A stretch of DNA of 64,000 nucleotides, taken from NCBI GenBank assembly GCA_963803155.1, contig CAWDMN010000027.1, positions 62,001-126,000 on the forward strand, in the 5' to 3' direction. Below, in pieces: positions 18,720 to 28,187 of the stretch. Position 1 is the stretch's first letter. Every line of letters starts with the position of its first letter. Source of the DNA: CAWDMN01 sp963803155. Lineage in GTDB: Bacteria; Acidobacteriota; Terriglobia; Versatilivoradales; Versatilivoraceae. The notes under the pieces were generated by a model. The model was given only the letters and a program-made list of their open reading frames with translations. It was not told the origin of the DNA and did not search any database. Made by a program: the position numbers and the translations under genes.

Positions 18720-19007
18720 CTAGGCTGTTATTGCCAGGACATCATCCTCGCGCATAATCAAATATTCCTCTCCATCGATTTTCACCTCTGTGCCGGAATA
18801 CTTGCCAAAAAGGATGCTGTCTCCCTCTTTTACGGACATCTCCAAGCGGGTCCCATTTTCCAGGATTTTCCCATTCCCCACAGCTACCACTTTGCCTTCC
18901 TGTGGCTTTTCTTTAGCGGTGTCTGGGATAATAATCCCACCTTTCATAACCTCAGCCGCTTCAATCCGCTTAACCAGGATTCGGTCATGCAAAGGACGCA
19001 ACTTCAT
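18720..19007 (-). CDS. groS: Co-chaperonin GroES (10 kDa)
   Basis: The lid of the GroEL chamber. The 95-residue protein has the family opening MKLRPLHDRILVKRIE, the mobile loop region (AAEVMKGGIIIPDTAKEKP) that contacts GroEL, and the closing YLIMREDDVLAI. An AGAAGGAG ribosome binding site precedes the ATG at 19007. It is the first gene of the groESL operon. Confidence 0.98.
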   Translation of the reverse strand: MKLRPLHDRILVKRIEAAEVMKGGIIIPDTAKEKPQEGKVVAVGNGKILENGTRLEMSVKEGDSILFGKYSGTEVKIDGEEYLIMREDDVLAITA

Positions 19008-19046
19008 ACTCTTTCTCCTTCTGCAATAATGATTTGGATTGATTTA

Positions 19047-19073
19047 ATAGCACTCACTCGCAGAGAGTGCTAA
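19047..19073. promoter_or_regulatory. CIRCE operator (HrcA site)
   Basis: An inverted repeat ATAGCACTC - 9 nt - GAGTGCTAA matches the CIRCE consensus (TTAGCACTC-N9-GAGTGCTAA) with one mismatch. It lies just downstream of the groES promoter, where bound HrcA would block transcription until heat shock. Confidence 0.95.
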
Positions 19074-19086
19074 ACAAAACTTAATT

Positions 19087-19115
19087 TTTATAATGATTAA
19101 AAAGAGATTTGTCAA
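19087..19115 (-). promoter_or_regulatory. Sigma-70 promoter of groESL
   Basis: On the minus strand a perfect -35 box TTGACA (19110-19115) and a -10 box TATAAA (19087-19092) are separated by 17 bp. The CIRCE operator begins 13 bp past the -10 box. Confidence 0.85.
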
Positions 19116-19436
19116 GGCCTTTTGTGTATTTTTGCAGCGGGATTTTGATTTGGGAGGGATACTACAGGAATTATTTTTTTGGAAAAATGCCAGGAAATTC
19201 CTCGCGGGATTTTGAACACCAATTGCCGAAAACCATTTGTCACTAAGTAAGTATGGAGTGCATCCCCCAAAAATGACCATCTCTCTGAACAGAATCTGAA
19301 TTTGGGACCGGGGAAGAAGGGAATTAAGCCGAAAAAGAGCAGCCTGATTTTCCCATTCTCATTTTGTCTCTGATACCGCTGATCTGATCATATAGGCATG
19401 CGCACGCCAAAAGTGTCAAAAGTCAATATTCCGAGA
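19116..19436. other. Gene-free stretch upstream of groESL
   Basis: About 320 bp between the groESL promoter and the end of the VWFA gene. Only a short low-complexity frame is present; no further signal was found. Confidence 0.5.
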
Positions 19437-20402
19437 CTAAAAGGCAGGGGCATAATATCCTTTTTTAGCCTTTAGGAGGAGCTCTCTCTGATCAGATTCC
19501 ACCTTGATTCGACGGTATGAACCATCTTTTCGATCGTTTGTTGGAGAGTAAGCGATGATGAATTGGCTCCGCAATTCCTGGGCAATGCATTGAAAACTCT
19601 TGGCAAATTCTGTTGATCCGGACGGAAAAAAGGCTGCGCCTCCCGTATTAGAGGCCAATTTGGCCAGACCTCTTTCGGACTTTGACAACTTCAATTCGCC
19701 AGAACCATGAGGTTTTGTGCTCACAGAATAAATGACAACATCATTAAATTGAGCTGACCTGATAACCTGCTTTAGGGAATGCGAACTCGCATTATCATCG
19801 CCATCACTGATGACGATGAGCGCTTTCCTTCCTTCAAGAGGGGCCAATTTCTTAATCCCACCCTCCAGAACGGCATCATGGAGTCTCGTAAAACCTCGAG
19901 GATGGATCTGGCTTAAAGCATTGCTAATCAGAATCGGATTATCGGTATAATCCTGGTTTAAGAAAAATTCCGAGTTAAAGCTCATCAAAAAAACCTGATC
20001 ATAAGCAGGCTTGAGTATAGATGACAGGAATGCCCTCGCAGTCTCTTGTTGAAAGGCGAAACGCTCAGCTATGCTATTACTGACGTCAAGAAGAATGCCA
20101 ATATTTAGCGAAAGATCAGTATCTTTAGATATTCGCTGAATGGTCTGCGGTTGATCATCTTCATATACACGGAGGCTGGCCGGATCGAATGTAGTGATCA
20201 AGTGGCCTTTGGCATCTTTGATGTTTAGGGGCACATTGACCAAAGCAACATTGACCACAAGATCACTCGAGGAATCATCAAACGAATTCGACACCGACGA
20301 GACAGACGAAAAGCCAGCAGAAGAATACAATTTCTGCTGAGCCGACAATAATGAGGAGACAGACAATAGTCCGGCAAAAAGAAATAGGCAACTGAACTTC
20401 AT
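19437..20402 (-). CDS. VWFA-related acidobacterial-type secreted protein
   Basis: A 321-residue exported protein with one von Willebrand factor A domain, of the subfamily named for its great expansion in Acidobacteria (TIGR03436-like). An N-terminal signal peptide (LFLFAGLLSVSSLLSAQQ) is followed by a beta domain (NVPLNIKDAKGHLITTFD, LRVYEDDQPQTIQRI) and the VWA fold with the metal-binding MIDAS motif ILLDVSNSI, TRLHDAVLEG and ALIVISDGDDNAS. The C-terminus ends in the characteristic RELLLKAKKGYYAP. The binding partner is not known for this group. It is separated by 277 bp from the upstream hydrolase gene. Confidence 0.92.
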   Translation of the reverse strand: MKFSCLFLFAGLLSVSSLLSAQQKLYSSAGFSSVSSVSNSFDDSSSDLVVNVALVNVPLNIKDAKGHLITTFDPASLRVYEDDQPQTIQRISKDTDLSLNIGILLDVSNSIAERFAFQQETARAFLSSILKPAYDQVFLMSFNSEFFLNQDYTDNPILISNALSQIHPRGFTRLHDAVLEGGIKKLAPLEGRKALIVISDGDDNASSHSLKQVIRSAQFNDVVIYSVSTKPHGSGELKLSKSERGLAKLASNTGGAAFFPSGSTEFAKSFQCIAQELRSQFIIAYSPTNDRKDGSYRRIKVESDQRELLLKAKKGYYAPAF

Positions 20403-20679
20403 AGTTTTTTTGCAACCTCATGTTATTGAAAATATCTGTCACATAATATGACAGAAAAATAAAATATAGGCAAATAAAAAATCCCAATTAAATATTCGTA
20501 GATTATATCAAAATTCGCACTTCGCCAAACAGCTTTTCATGAGGTGACTTTAAAATAGGGGACCGAACATTAGCACAAAAATGATTGAGAAGTTTTATAA
20601 TCATAAATTCTTTTGGCCTATTTATAAGTTTACATAATATACCTTATCAGACGTTTTAAAACAACGGATTCTAGCCTAC

Positions 20680-23600
20680 CTATTGGAGGTTGATTATCGG
20701 CTCGCGTAGGAGACCATAGTCAACGAAGTCATAATTGCTCCCTGCGGGTTGGTTTTTGGGGAAATCTGCCCATGCAGCAGGCCATGCGCGCATTCTCAAT
20801 TTCTCCCGATTATGAAATGGGCCAAAAAGGTTCCTTGGCGTGGAAACTACTCTGATGCTAATGGAATGTTTTCCAAGTTCCCCCAACTGAATGGAAGCTT
20901 CATAAGGAGGCCAAGCCAAAATGCCTGAGGGTCTATTGTCAACTAATATTTCAGCTAATGCGCCATGGAAGTTAGGCAATTTGATCTGAATGTTCTTCTT
21001 GCCGCTTCCGGCATCAATTTCAGCATCATATTGGACCACTCCGCTATAAAACGGATAGCCTTGATTCGCCCAGGATCCAAAGCTCAGACTCACCGGCTTT
21101 TTGATCATAAAACCGTTGGACTGGGGGCTTGCCACAAAATTCCCTAGCAGATAAATGTTCTCTAATTCCATCCGTACATCAAATGGATTAGCGAGGATCT
21201 TAATTTCATTTCTCCCGGAAGTAAGGTAGGTTCGAATGGGAATCCTCTTAATATGCGGATCCAACCATCGAAGCCCAGCAGCAAATGAGACAACCTTACC
21301 ATTCACCGAAATCTGATACATCTCAGAAGATTCTACTGCTAAATCAAGTTTATTCAAATCGTTGACATCTTCGATCTCAAATTCAAATTTAGCTTCAAAA
21401 CCTGATTTTTCGGAAAAAATATTTCGGTCAAAGACTCTTGTCTTAAATTGGACGGCATTATCCCAGGCGGGCCGTTCAAATCCATGAGATTGCCAAATCT
21501 TCCAATTGGCCTCCCACGTGTTTATATTTTTGAAGGACTCTCCACTTAATCGCAGATCGCAATAATCCAAAACCAAAACGTTGTCAGACCGTGCCGATAT
21601 TTTCCAGGAAGGATGCACTTCTTCGAAGCCAGCAATCGATCGCTTAGAGGAAGGCTCAACGCATTCGTCCTCTTTTTCGCGAATTATGAATAACGCACTT
21701 CCAGCCGGAGCAAGGTCTACTTTAAATTGGATATTACCCTTCTCCGGACAAACGGCGATTTTCTTGATGGTTCCGCTCACGGTGTCCCAACTATCCACGC
21801 TTCCAGCTTTTGAAACAGTAATATTTTCGTGGATTGCTTCGAGACCTGAATTAGCCAAGAAAATAATACGCTCCCCATTCTCCAGAAATCTTTCATGAAC
21901 TCCAACTGTTCCCAAAGAATGTTCAAAATGGATCCGAGGGGGACATCGACGCTGTAATTCTTTGAGCATTTCCTCCCGGTTTGAAACGCGAATCCATTGT
22001 CTGGAAAACTCGGCCGGCCAATTCTGAATTGATGAGTCTTGTCGTCCGTCGGCATACTTCGCCACATCGCCGAGCGCCACCAAAGTTCCTCCCGCCATCA
22101 AAAAGTTTTTGAGTATCGGGAGGGTCTGATGGCGAACATTCAGCATGTTTTCTGGCCAGATGATAACATCGTAAGAAGCCTCTCCAACTTGCAAGCAAGA
22201 TCCCTTTTGCTTCCCAAACCACTCCAAGATGTACTCGTCCCCCAAGTCAAAATCAATTTGCCTGTCTGCCATCATTTGCATCAAGGCATCAAAATCGGAG
22301 CGCATCTTTTCCAACTCAGGAGTCTCACCATCTCTACGAGCCCAAAGAAATCCCGATGTGGTTGGTTCCAGGACCAAAACTCGATTATGGGTTTGCCCTT
22401 GGCTCAGCATATAACTGACTCGAGCCAAATGATCCGCATGGTACCGATAATAAGGCCACCAAGGGGCCACATCTGAAAAGCTCTGAGGATGGTCGCGTTT
22501 TCGTGCTCCGCGAATGGTGCTGAACGAAAGATGTTGATTTATGAAATTGATGCCATGGACCATCAGCCAATCGCCAAATCGTTTGTAGTGTTCCAAAGTG
22601 CTATCCCATCCTGCAACTCCATAAGCCTCGCAGAAGGCTCGTCTGCCTAACTGATGAGCTACACTGGCCATCTGTTTTATTGTGAAAAGCATATGCGGAT
22701 CTTTCCCCTGCAACCGCAAATTAGCGCCTTCCAGCATATCAATGCCGGGGACATGCTCATAAGCGTAGAGCGAGGCATCTGCTGGGCTGATCCAAGGATA
22801 AGGCCACTCGTGTTCCATCCAATGCCCCGTGAATTGAAGGCCATTTCGGTCGCACCAGAAGAAGAGCGGCCGTAGATAATTTTCCTTCCATAAATCATGT
22901 AATGTCTGCCAATAATCAAACCGGACCTTCCGGAAATCATTTACGTCCCAATAAAGAGATGGCAGAAAATCAACCAAATCGTAACCACATCGTTCGCGGA
23001 ATTTGGCCAATATATAGCGGCTGAGCGGCAAGGCCTTTTGAGCGGAATCATAAGCCCCAGCGGTGGCAAGCAGCGGCTCATCATCAAAGACCCATTTGAT
23101 TGTTTTGCCAAATTCGCCGGAGAATCGACTCTTATAGGCCTCAAAGGTTGTTTGCAGAAACATCCGGCCCGTTTCAGGATTCATCAAATCCACGTAAGGA
23201 AAACCTGCGGTCCAGGGATTTCCTCCCGCCCGGCGCAAGGAAAACAATAGAAGCGATTCTTCTGACCTAACGTCCCCAGGCTCAAGGACCCTGCGCGATT
23301 TTTGAATTTCGCCCGATTCATTTCGCATTACTGCCACTACAGACAGAGTCTCCGCACTTTTCCATGGAATATTCTGACTGGATTCTATTGGGGAAAAAGT
23401 CACAAACTGCGAAACCGTGTCAGGAGCCGCGGCTGGAACATGTCCACCCGCAAATCCTGAAGGATAACTGTTCTCATCGTAAATGTTGATGCTCAGTCCC
23501 AGCCTCTTTCCCTCAGAAACAGCCCGATTCCAAAGATCAAACCATTTGTCCCCTAAATACTCGGTCATCAGTCCGGGACGTGGATGCACAAAAACCCCGC

Positions 23601-23913
23601 CGATTCCCTGGTTTTTGAATTGGAGAAGTTGCTCTTGAAGCCGCGGCCATTCCAAATCATCATTCCAGACCCACAGAGGCATGGAACGATATTGAGCCGG
23701 TGGATCCAGGAACTGTGCCTCCAGCTCTTTTGAACTTGCATTCGGATTTGGAGAGGAGAAGACCCGCGGATTTCGAATTCCCCGTAACTCCTCCGCTCCG
23801 GAGGGCCATAAATATGGATCATCCATGGGGGCGGCTAGCGGCAGCAATATAAAGCAAACCATCAACATCAGCGACAAAGCTGCAAAACAGGCCAGATTTT
23901 GACAAGATTGCAT
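20680..23913 (-). CDS. Large secreted glycoside hydrolase, GH106-like (alpha-L-rhamnosidase type)
   Basis: A 1077-residue exported protein. A hydrophobic leader (LSLMLMVCFILLPLAAP) is followed by the opening seen in GH106-like enzymes: FLDPPAQYRSMPLWVWND, GIGGVFVHPRPGLMTEYLG and INIYDENSYPSGFAGG. The central part is a TIM-barrel-like catalytic region with an acidic WVFDDEPLLATAG site, then a Rossmann-like trimerisation-type domain, and a C-terminal sugar-binding beta domain. Known relatives release rhamnose from plant or bacterial glycans, but the family is broad and substrate is not certain. The ribosome binding site GGGAG precedes the ATG at 23913. It lies 119 bp downstream of the GH57 gene in the same direction. 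Confidence 0.78.
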   Translation of the reverse strand: MQSCQNLACFAALSLMLMVCFILLPLAAPMDDPYLWPSGAEELRGIRNPRVFSSPNPNASSKELEAQFLDPPAQYRSMPLWVWNDDLEWPRLQEQLLQFKNQGIGGVFVHPRPGLMTEYLGDKWFDLWNRAVSEGKRLGLSINIYDENSYPSGFAGGHVPAAAPDTVSQFVTFSPIESSQNIPWKSAETLSVVAVMRNESGEIQKSRRVLEPGDVRSEESLLLFSLRRAGGNPWTAGFPYVDLMNPETGRMFLQTTFEAYKSRFSGEFGKTIKWVFDDEPLLATAGAYDSAQKALPLSRYILAKFRERCGYDLVDFLPSLYWDVNDFRKVRFDYWQTLHDLWKENYLRPLFFWCDRNGLQFTGHWMEHEWPYPWISPADASLYAYEHVPGIDMLEGANLRLQGKDPHMLFTIKQMASVAHQLGRRAFCEAYGVAGWDSTLEHYKRFGDWLMVHGINFINQHLSFSTIRGARKRDHPQSFSDVAPWWPYYRYHADHLARVSYMLSQGQTHNRVLVLEPTTSGFLWARRDGETPELEKMRSDFDALMQMMADRQIDFDLGDEYILEWFGKQKGSCLQVGEASYDVIIWPENMLNVRHQTLPILKNFLMAGGTLVALGDVAKYADGRQDSSIQNWPAEFSRQWIRVSNREEMLKELQRRCPPRIHFEHSLGTVGVHERFLENGERIIFLANSGLEAIHENITVSKAGSVDSWDTVSGTIKKIAVCPEKGNIQFKVDLAPAGSALFIIREKEDECVEPSSKRSIAGFEEVHPSWKISARSDNVLVLDYCDLRLSGESFKNINTWEANWKIWQSHGFERPAWDNAVQFKTRVFDRNIFSEKSGFEAKFEFEIEDVNDLNKLDLAVESSEMYQISVNGKVVSFAAGLRWLDPHIKRIPIRTYLTSGRNEIKILANPFDVRMELENIYLLGNFVASPQSNGFMIKKPVSLSFGSWANQGYPFYSGVVQYDAEIDAGSGKKNIQIKLPNFHGALAEILVDNRPSGILAWPPYEASIQLGELGKHSISIRVVSTPRNLFGPFHNREKLRMRAWPAAWADFPKNQPAGSNYDFVDYGLLREPIINLQ

Positions 23914-24032
23914 GTAATCTTTTCTCCCTTTCCGATCTTTTTGGAATGCAAACGTGTTCCGAAAAATCCAGGGGGTAATTCCCTACGAGCTGCATTCTCC
24001 ATTTTTCACTGAAAGAGAAAACTACAGTGAGC

Positions 24033-26231
24033 TTACGGCCAAAGTCTGGATTGCAACTCAATCCTCATCGGATCCAACGTGATGAATCCCAGCAAAGGAA
24101 TGACGTCCACCGGTATTTGATTAAAAAGCGCTGAAACCTTCAACTGAATCTTATCTCCAGTCTCACCACTCAACAGATGGCGAGCTACCTTCATTTCGAT
24201 GGTATCCGCCGTTTGCAGGCAAAAATCGCTGGACTTCAGGGCAAGTACTTCCCCCCAATTGTTTCTGACCGTAACCACAGGTTGAAGCGACGATAGTGGC
24301 CAGATTCTGACCTGGATTAAAAGTCGATTCAGATGGATCTTAAACTCCAGCTCGCGTTCAGATATGGCAGGCAATTTGTCATATAGCAGGATATTGAAAT
24401 AAAAGAACTGGCTATCATATCCAAACATAACTTCGTCCAGCAGCCGCATCACACTGTGCATGGTGCTAAAATCCCGCAAAGGGCGCGCGCTTCCGGCCCC
24501 CCGCCACTCGAAATAGTTGGTTATTTTGCCATCAATCACGGGGGTGATAGTGCAACTCGGCTCCACCAATTTCAAGTGCGGGACGATATTTTTGATCGGT
24601 TGAAGCAAGTACTCAGGTGGATCGGAGCCCAGCAAAACATAAATATTGGAAAGATGCTTCCGATAAAGCGAATCAAATTCCTGGTCGTTGGCGGAACCAT
24701 GATCGTCTCCATACCACCAGCACCAATCGCTCCCTTCGGAGATGTAGAGTTCCTCCCACGCCATATCGAGATTGGGAGAATTGGGCATCTCGCGACTCTT
24801 GGATTCAATGAATTGACGGGCTGAGTGGAGATATTCCCAAGCTTGGTTGTCTTCGGGATGTCCAATCCAAATGCGAAAGTTGGAGTTGATCCATGATCCG
24901 GGGTGGATCCTAGAGAGAAGGCCTGAACAATTGGAGGGTCGGGTTGCTTCGCGCATGGTCACCGGTACTAAAGATGGATGATGGGAAAGAAGCTCATATA
25001 ATTCAGCCAGGAATTCTCGGCCATTCCCCCAATAATATTCCCAGGCATTTTCCCCATCCAAAATGATGAAAACGGTCGGTTCCTCAATCCCCCGTTGTTG
25101 AGCAGATTGGCCAGCCTGTTCAAGCCGATGGATAAAATCAGCCGCCGCTTCACGCTGCGGGAGGAATTTGTAGCTGAAGCCGATCAAATCCGACAAATAC
25201 CGGTCCCGAAAGCCCAGCTGAATCTCACGATCATGAATTTCATCGCGAAAACGGTAAGGACGATAAAGCAATTCAGGATGGTTCAGGCACTTTTCAGGAC
25301 TCCGAATAAATGAGGTGGCCAGGGTTTTGCCCAAAACATCCTCATCCGTGGCGGCCCACTGAAAGCCCAATTCAGCTGCCAAATTCAAACACTCGTTCGA
25401 CACGGACCCTTCGGAGGGCCAGAGTCCCACCGGTTTCACTCCGAAAAGGGATTCGTGATATTCGAGAGCGCGTGACAGTTGGATTCGGGCATCTTCAGGG
25501 TGTTGAAAGCGGGTGCGGGGGAGTTCAATACCCGGCAGGCTATGTCGGGCGATGTTCGTATCACACAACAGTGGAAGAATAGGGTGATAAAAGGGAGAGG
25601 TGGAAATTTCAATTTGACCGCGCTGTTCAGCGGCACGATATTCCTCGATCACGCAGCGGAATAATTCCGTTTCTTTTTCCCTCACTTGAATCTTATCTTC
25701 TTCTCCGAAATTCCGCCCCTTGCGCTCCAAAGTGCGAATCGCGGCATCCTCATCCAGGTAAAACTCATCCATCCACGCCAATTGAGACAAAATCTGCAAA
25801 TCAAGAAATTCTTGCGTGGAAAAACGCCGGGCCAACCGCTCCATATCCTCCTGCGTTTGAAATCCTCTGGTCTTTTCATACAACTCAGAATAACGCGGGA
25901 AGCGTTTGATTAAAGTGAATTCACTTGCTTGAAAAAAGTATTGCAGCAAGAAAACTTGCTCGGATCTCTTCAATTGAGCGGCCGGCTTAAAGGCCAGTTG
26001 AAAAAAGGAATCCTCGGCAATGCCTTGAACATAATCCAGCAACTGGACTAATAATGAGGGAACTAGGTTAAAAGTCTGCCGAACCTTTGGGAAGAACCTC
26101 AGCAGATGAACCATCCCATAGTAGTCTTTGAGCGCATGATAACGAACCCAAGGAAGTCCATATTGCCCCGTCATTGAGTCCTTGTAGAAAGGTTGATGCA
26201 TATGCCAAAGGAATGCCACTTTGGTTTTCAT
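24033..26231 (-). CDS. Glycoside hydrolase family 57 protein (alpha-amylase/glucanotransferase-like)
   Basis: A cytoplasmic retaining glycosidase of family GH57, acting on alpha-glucans. Family motifs: VAFLWHMHQPFYKD (motif 1), the EISTSPFYHPILPLL stretch (motif 2), PVGLWPSEGSVSNE with the nucleophile glutamate, and IILDGENAWEYYWGNGREF with the acid aspartate. A C-terminal beta domain makes up the last 200 residues. The frame is open to 26306, but the first 25 extra codons run across the target duplication into the end of an insertion sequence, so the ATG at 26231 is the true start (732 residues). The insertion sequence sits about 50 bp upstream and may have replaced its promoter. Confidence 0.92.
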   Translation of the reverse strand: MKTKVAFLWHMHQPFYKDSMTGQYGLPWVRYHALKDYYGMVHLLRFFPKVRQTFNLVPSLLVQLLDYVQGIAEDSFFQLAFKPAAQLKRSEQVFLLQYFFQASEFTLIKRFPRYSELYEKTRGFQTQEDMERLARRFSTQEFLDLQILSQLAWMDEFYLDEDAAIRTLERKGRNFGEEDKIQVREKETELFRCVIEEYRAAEQRGQIEISTSPFYHPILPLLCDTNIARHSLPGIELPRTRFQHPEDARIQLSRALEYHESLFGVKPVGLWPSEGSVSNECLNLAAELGFQWAATDEDVLGKTLATSFIRSPEKCLNHPELLYRPYRFRDEIHDREIQLGFRDRYLSDLIGFSYKFLPQREAAADFIHRLEQAGQSAQQRGIEEPTVFIILDGENAWEYYWGNGREFLAELYELLSHHPSLVPVTMREATRPSNCSGLLSRIHPGSWINSNFRIWIGHPEDNQAWEYLHSARQFIESKSREMPNSPNLDMAWEELYISEGSDWCWWYGDDHGSANDQEFDSLYRKHLSNIYVLLGSDPPEYLLQPIKNIVPHLKLVEPSCTITPVIDGKITNYFEWRGAGSARPLRDFSTMHSVMRLLDEVMFGYDSQFFYFNILLYDKLPAISERELEFKIHLNRLLIQVRIWPLSSLQPVVTVRNNWGEVLALKSSDFCLQTADTIEMKVARHLLSGETGDKIQLKVSALFNQIPVDVIPLLGFITLDPMRIELQSRLWP

Positions 26232-26275
26232 GCCGAGTGTCCTAACACCTGAATTGCTCAAAATGACGGGTGTTT

Positions 26276-26282
26276 TCCTCTC
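26276..26282. repeat. Target site duplication, left copy
   Basis: TCCTCTC directly abuts the left inverted repeat of the insertion sequence and is repeated exactly at 28188-28194 after its right end. Confidence 0.88.
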
Positions 26283-26301
26283 ACAGCCCTTTCGGAACTT
26301 T
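26283..26301 (+). repeat. Left terminal inverted repeat of the insertion sequence
   Basis: ACAGCCCTTTCGGAACTTT, identical over 19 bp to the reverse complement of 28169-28187; similarity continues imperfectly for a few more bases. Confidence 0.93.
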
Positions 26302-26449
26302 GCCAACGCTATGCGTCTGAACCTCAGCCGCCAGGGGTAACCTGGCCAAAATCTCCCCCTTAAAAAAAGCCGTTCTATTTTCGCATTCGCAAAATAAAGG
26401 TTGACTTTTTGGGGTCTGTTTGTAATAATACATGCAGGAGGAATTGGCC

Positions 26450-26797
26450 ATGAAAATCTCGCCTAAAGGCCCCCAGGCCGCCCGGCTCCGAAAACTCAAA
26501 CACGACTCCCTCCGCACACTCTCGATTCCGCCGGAAGCTCTGCCGGGATCGCTGGCCCAGTGCTTTCGCAAGTGCGGCAAGCCCACCTGCCGCTGCGTCT
26601 CTGGCCCCGGTCATCCTCAATGGCTGCTGACCTATATGGTGGAGGGAAAAAAGCGGGTGGAAAGGATTCCCGAAGACTGGGTGGAGGAAGTCCGTCACCG
26701 CGTGGAAATGGGCCGAAGCTTTCGGGAGAAACTCACCGAAATCCTCAACGCCAATGCGGAGCTGCTGGTCTTGTGGCGGCGGGAACAAAAGCGTTGA
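26450..26797 (+). CDS. Small transposase-associated protein with CxKCGxxxCxC motif (DUF6788-like)
   Basis: A 115-residue basic protein found beside transposases of this kind. It has a zinc-ribbon-like cluster FRKCGKPTCRCVSGPGHPQ, with three cysteines and a histidine, then LLTYMVEGKKRVERIPEDWV and a charged helical tail. The frame is open from an ATG at 26432, but an AGGAGG ribosome binding site lies 9 nt before the ATG at 26450, so that start is chosen. Its last codon overlaps the TTG start of the transposase (TTGA), so the two are translationally coupled. A role in DNA binding or transposase control is likely but unproven. Confidence 0.82.
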   Translation: MKISPKGPQAARLRKLKHDSLRTLSIPPEALPGSLAQCFRKCGKPTCRCVSGPGHPQWLLTYMVEGKKRVERIPEDWVEEVRHRVEMGRSFREKLTEILNANAELLVLWRREQKR

Positions 26798-27987
26798 GGA
26801 AACCGGTTCCCCCCGCCAAGTTCAAAACCTTTTTGTTCGAGCAGTTCCAGCTGCGCCGCTACTTCCACCAGCCCGGGGATGGCCGGCCGCAACCCAGCCT
26901 TCCCCCCGCCGTGCTGCTTTGGGCCCTGGTGATCGGCACGGTGCTGCGGAAAAACTCGCACCATGGCCTTGAGGCTCTGGCACACAGCCCCGCCCGTTCC
27001 GCCTTGAAAATCAGCCGCAAATTCGGCAATGATGCTCTGGCCTACTTCACCGAAAGGCTCGATCCCGCCCCCCTGCGTCAAGCCTTGGCCGGGGTGCTTC
27101 GACAAGCCAAACGGAATAAGGCCTTCGACCGTTCTTTTTGGATTGGCTTCATTCTGGATGGAACCGGAGTGGCCCGTTGTACGCGGCCCGCTTGTCCTCA
27201 TTGCCTTCCGGTCAAAAACAAAGATCAGGAGGTCTCCAGCTACCACCACAAATTCAGTTTGGGCTGCGTGACGGCGGGCGGCCTCGTGCTCCCCCTGGAC
27301 GTCGAACCCCAACCGCCCGGCCAGGGAGAACTGACGGCCAGCCGCCGCTTGTTGCGGCGGATGGTGCAGGGACTAGGCCCCCGTTTTGCCCAATATGTGG
27401 TGTGGGACAGCCTCTATGCCAATGCTCCGGCCCTGCACGAAGCCAACGATTTGGGTTTGTACGTAGCCACCCCCCTGAAAGACAATCTCCCCACTCTTTA
27501 TGCCCAGGCCCAGGCTCGGTTTGAAAACACCCCCGCTCACCGGGTGTTTGAAAAAAAGAAAACCCGGGTGGAACTCTGGGATGCCGATGACTTCGATCCG
27601 TGGGATAAGCTGCGCTGGGTGTCCGTGCGGGTGCTCCGCTACCGGATTCATTATCCCACGGGGCAGGTGGGGGAAGGCTATTGGCTCACGGACATTCCCG
27701 TCAGCCGCTTGAGTTCCCCCAGTCTGTATCAACTTTGCCAGGGCCGCTGGGGCATCGAAAATCAGGGCTTCAACGATGCCAAAAACCGCTACGGACTCGA
27801 GCATATCACGCACCATCATGACAATAGTCTCTTAATCCAATGGCTTTTGATCTGCCTCGCTCTCGCCATCGAACGCCTTTTCCGCCTCCGCTATCTGCGC
27901 CGGGGATCCCATCCCCCGATGACTCCCGCCGACCTTCATCTTCTGATCTGGACGAGCCTCGATAGACTCGCCCCCGATTCCAGCTAA
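26794..27987 (+). CDS. DDE transposase (IS4-like)
   Basis: Catalyses cut-and-paste movement of the surrounding element. About 397 residues from a TTG at 26794 that overlaps the stop codon of the upstream gene; the frame stays open back to 26560, but that part only shadows the upstream gene. The acidic triad can be placed at FILDGTGVARC, YVVWDSLYAN and GRWGIENQGFNDAKNRYGLE. A CTRPACPHC cysteine cluster lies near the first aspartate. Starting on TTG within the upstream stop would keep transposase production low. Confidence 0.9.
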   Translation: MRKPVPPAKFKTFLFEQFQLRRYFHQPGDGRPQPSLPPAVLLWALVIGTVLRKNSHHGLEALAHSPARSALKISRKFGNDALAYFTERLDPAPLRQALAGVLRQAKRNKAFDRSFWIGFILDGTGVARCTRPACPHCLPVKNKDQEVSSYHHKFSLGCVTAGGLVLPLDVEPQPPGQGELTASRRLLRRMVQGLGPRFAQYVVWDSLYANAPALHEANDLGLYVATPLKDNLPTLYAQAQARFENTPAHRVFEKKKTRVELWDADDFDPWDKLRWVSVRVLRYRIHYPTGQVGEGYWLTDIPVSRLSSPSLYQLCQGRWGIENQGFNDAKNRYGLEHITHHHDNSLLIQWLLICLALAIERLFRLRYLRRGSHPPMTPADLHLLIWTSLDRLAPDSS

Positions 27988-28168
27988 ACCTTCCGCTCTA
28001 CGGGCTCGCTGGTCCCGTTTCTCCCCCGCCGATCTCCAACCGCACAACTCGAGCAGGATTGCTCCACTCGGCCCCAGAGCTGTCTCTGAAAATAGCCCTT
28101 CGTCTTCTGCCTCGCCCTTTTGCTTCATCTCCCGCTCCCGCTCTCTTCCTTTCCTCTGACCCTTGCCA

Positions 28169-28187
28169 AAAGTTCCGAAAGGGCTGT
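28169..28187 (-). repeat. Right terminal inverted repeat of the insertion sequence
   Basis: Read on the minus strand this is ACAGCCCTTTCGGAACTTT, a perfect match to the left repeat at 26283-26301. Confidence 0.93.

Larger units (their letters stand above)
26283..28187 (+). mobile_element. Complete insertion sequence (1905 bp) with IS4-like DDE transposase
   Basis: The element is bounded by 19-bp perfect inverted repeats and by a 7-bp direct duplication, so its ends are exact. It carries two coupled genes: a small protein with a CxKCGxxxCxC motif and a DDE transposase. The DNA is clearly richer in G and C than the flanks, which points to arrival from another host. Intact frames, matched ends and a perfect duplication suggest a recent insertion. 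The family is unsettled: the YxxxxxRWxIE signature is IS4-like, but a 7-bp duplication is not typical of classical IS4. Confidence 0.93.

Noticed and set aside
26232..26306. Extended start of the GH57 gene
   Set aside because: The extra codons lie across the target duplication and inside the insertion sequence, and the GH57 pattern starts at 26231.
26560..26793. N-terminal 78 codons of the open transposase frame
   Set aside because: They shadow the cysteine-motif gene in another frame and read as Gly/Arg/Ser-rich noise; the TTG at 26794 overlapping the upstream stop is a better start.
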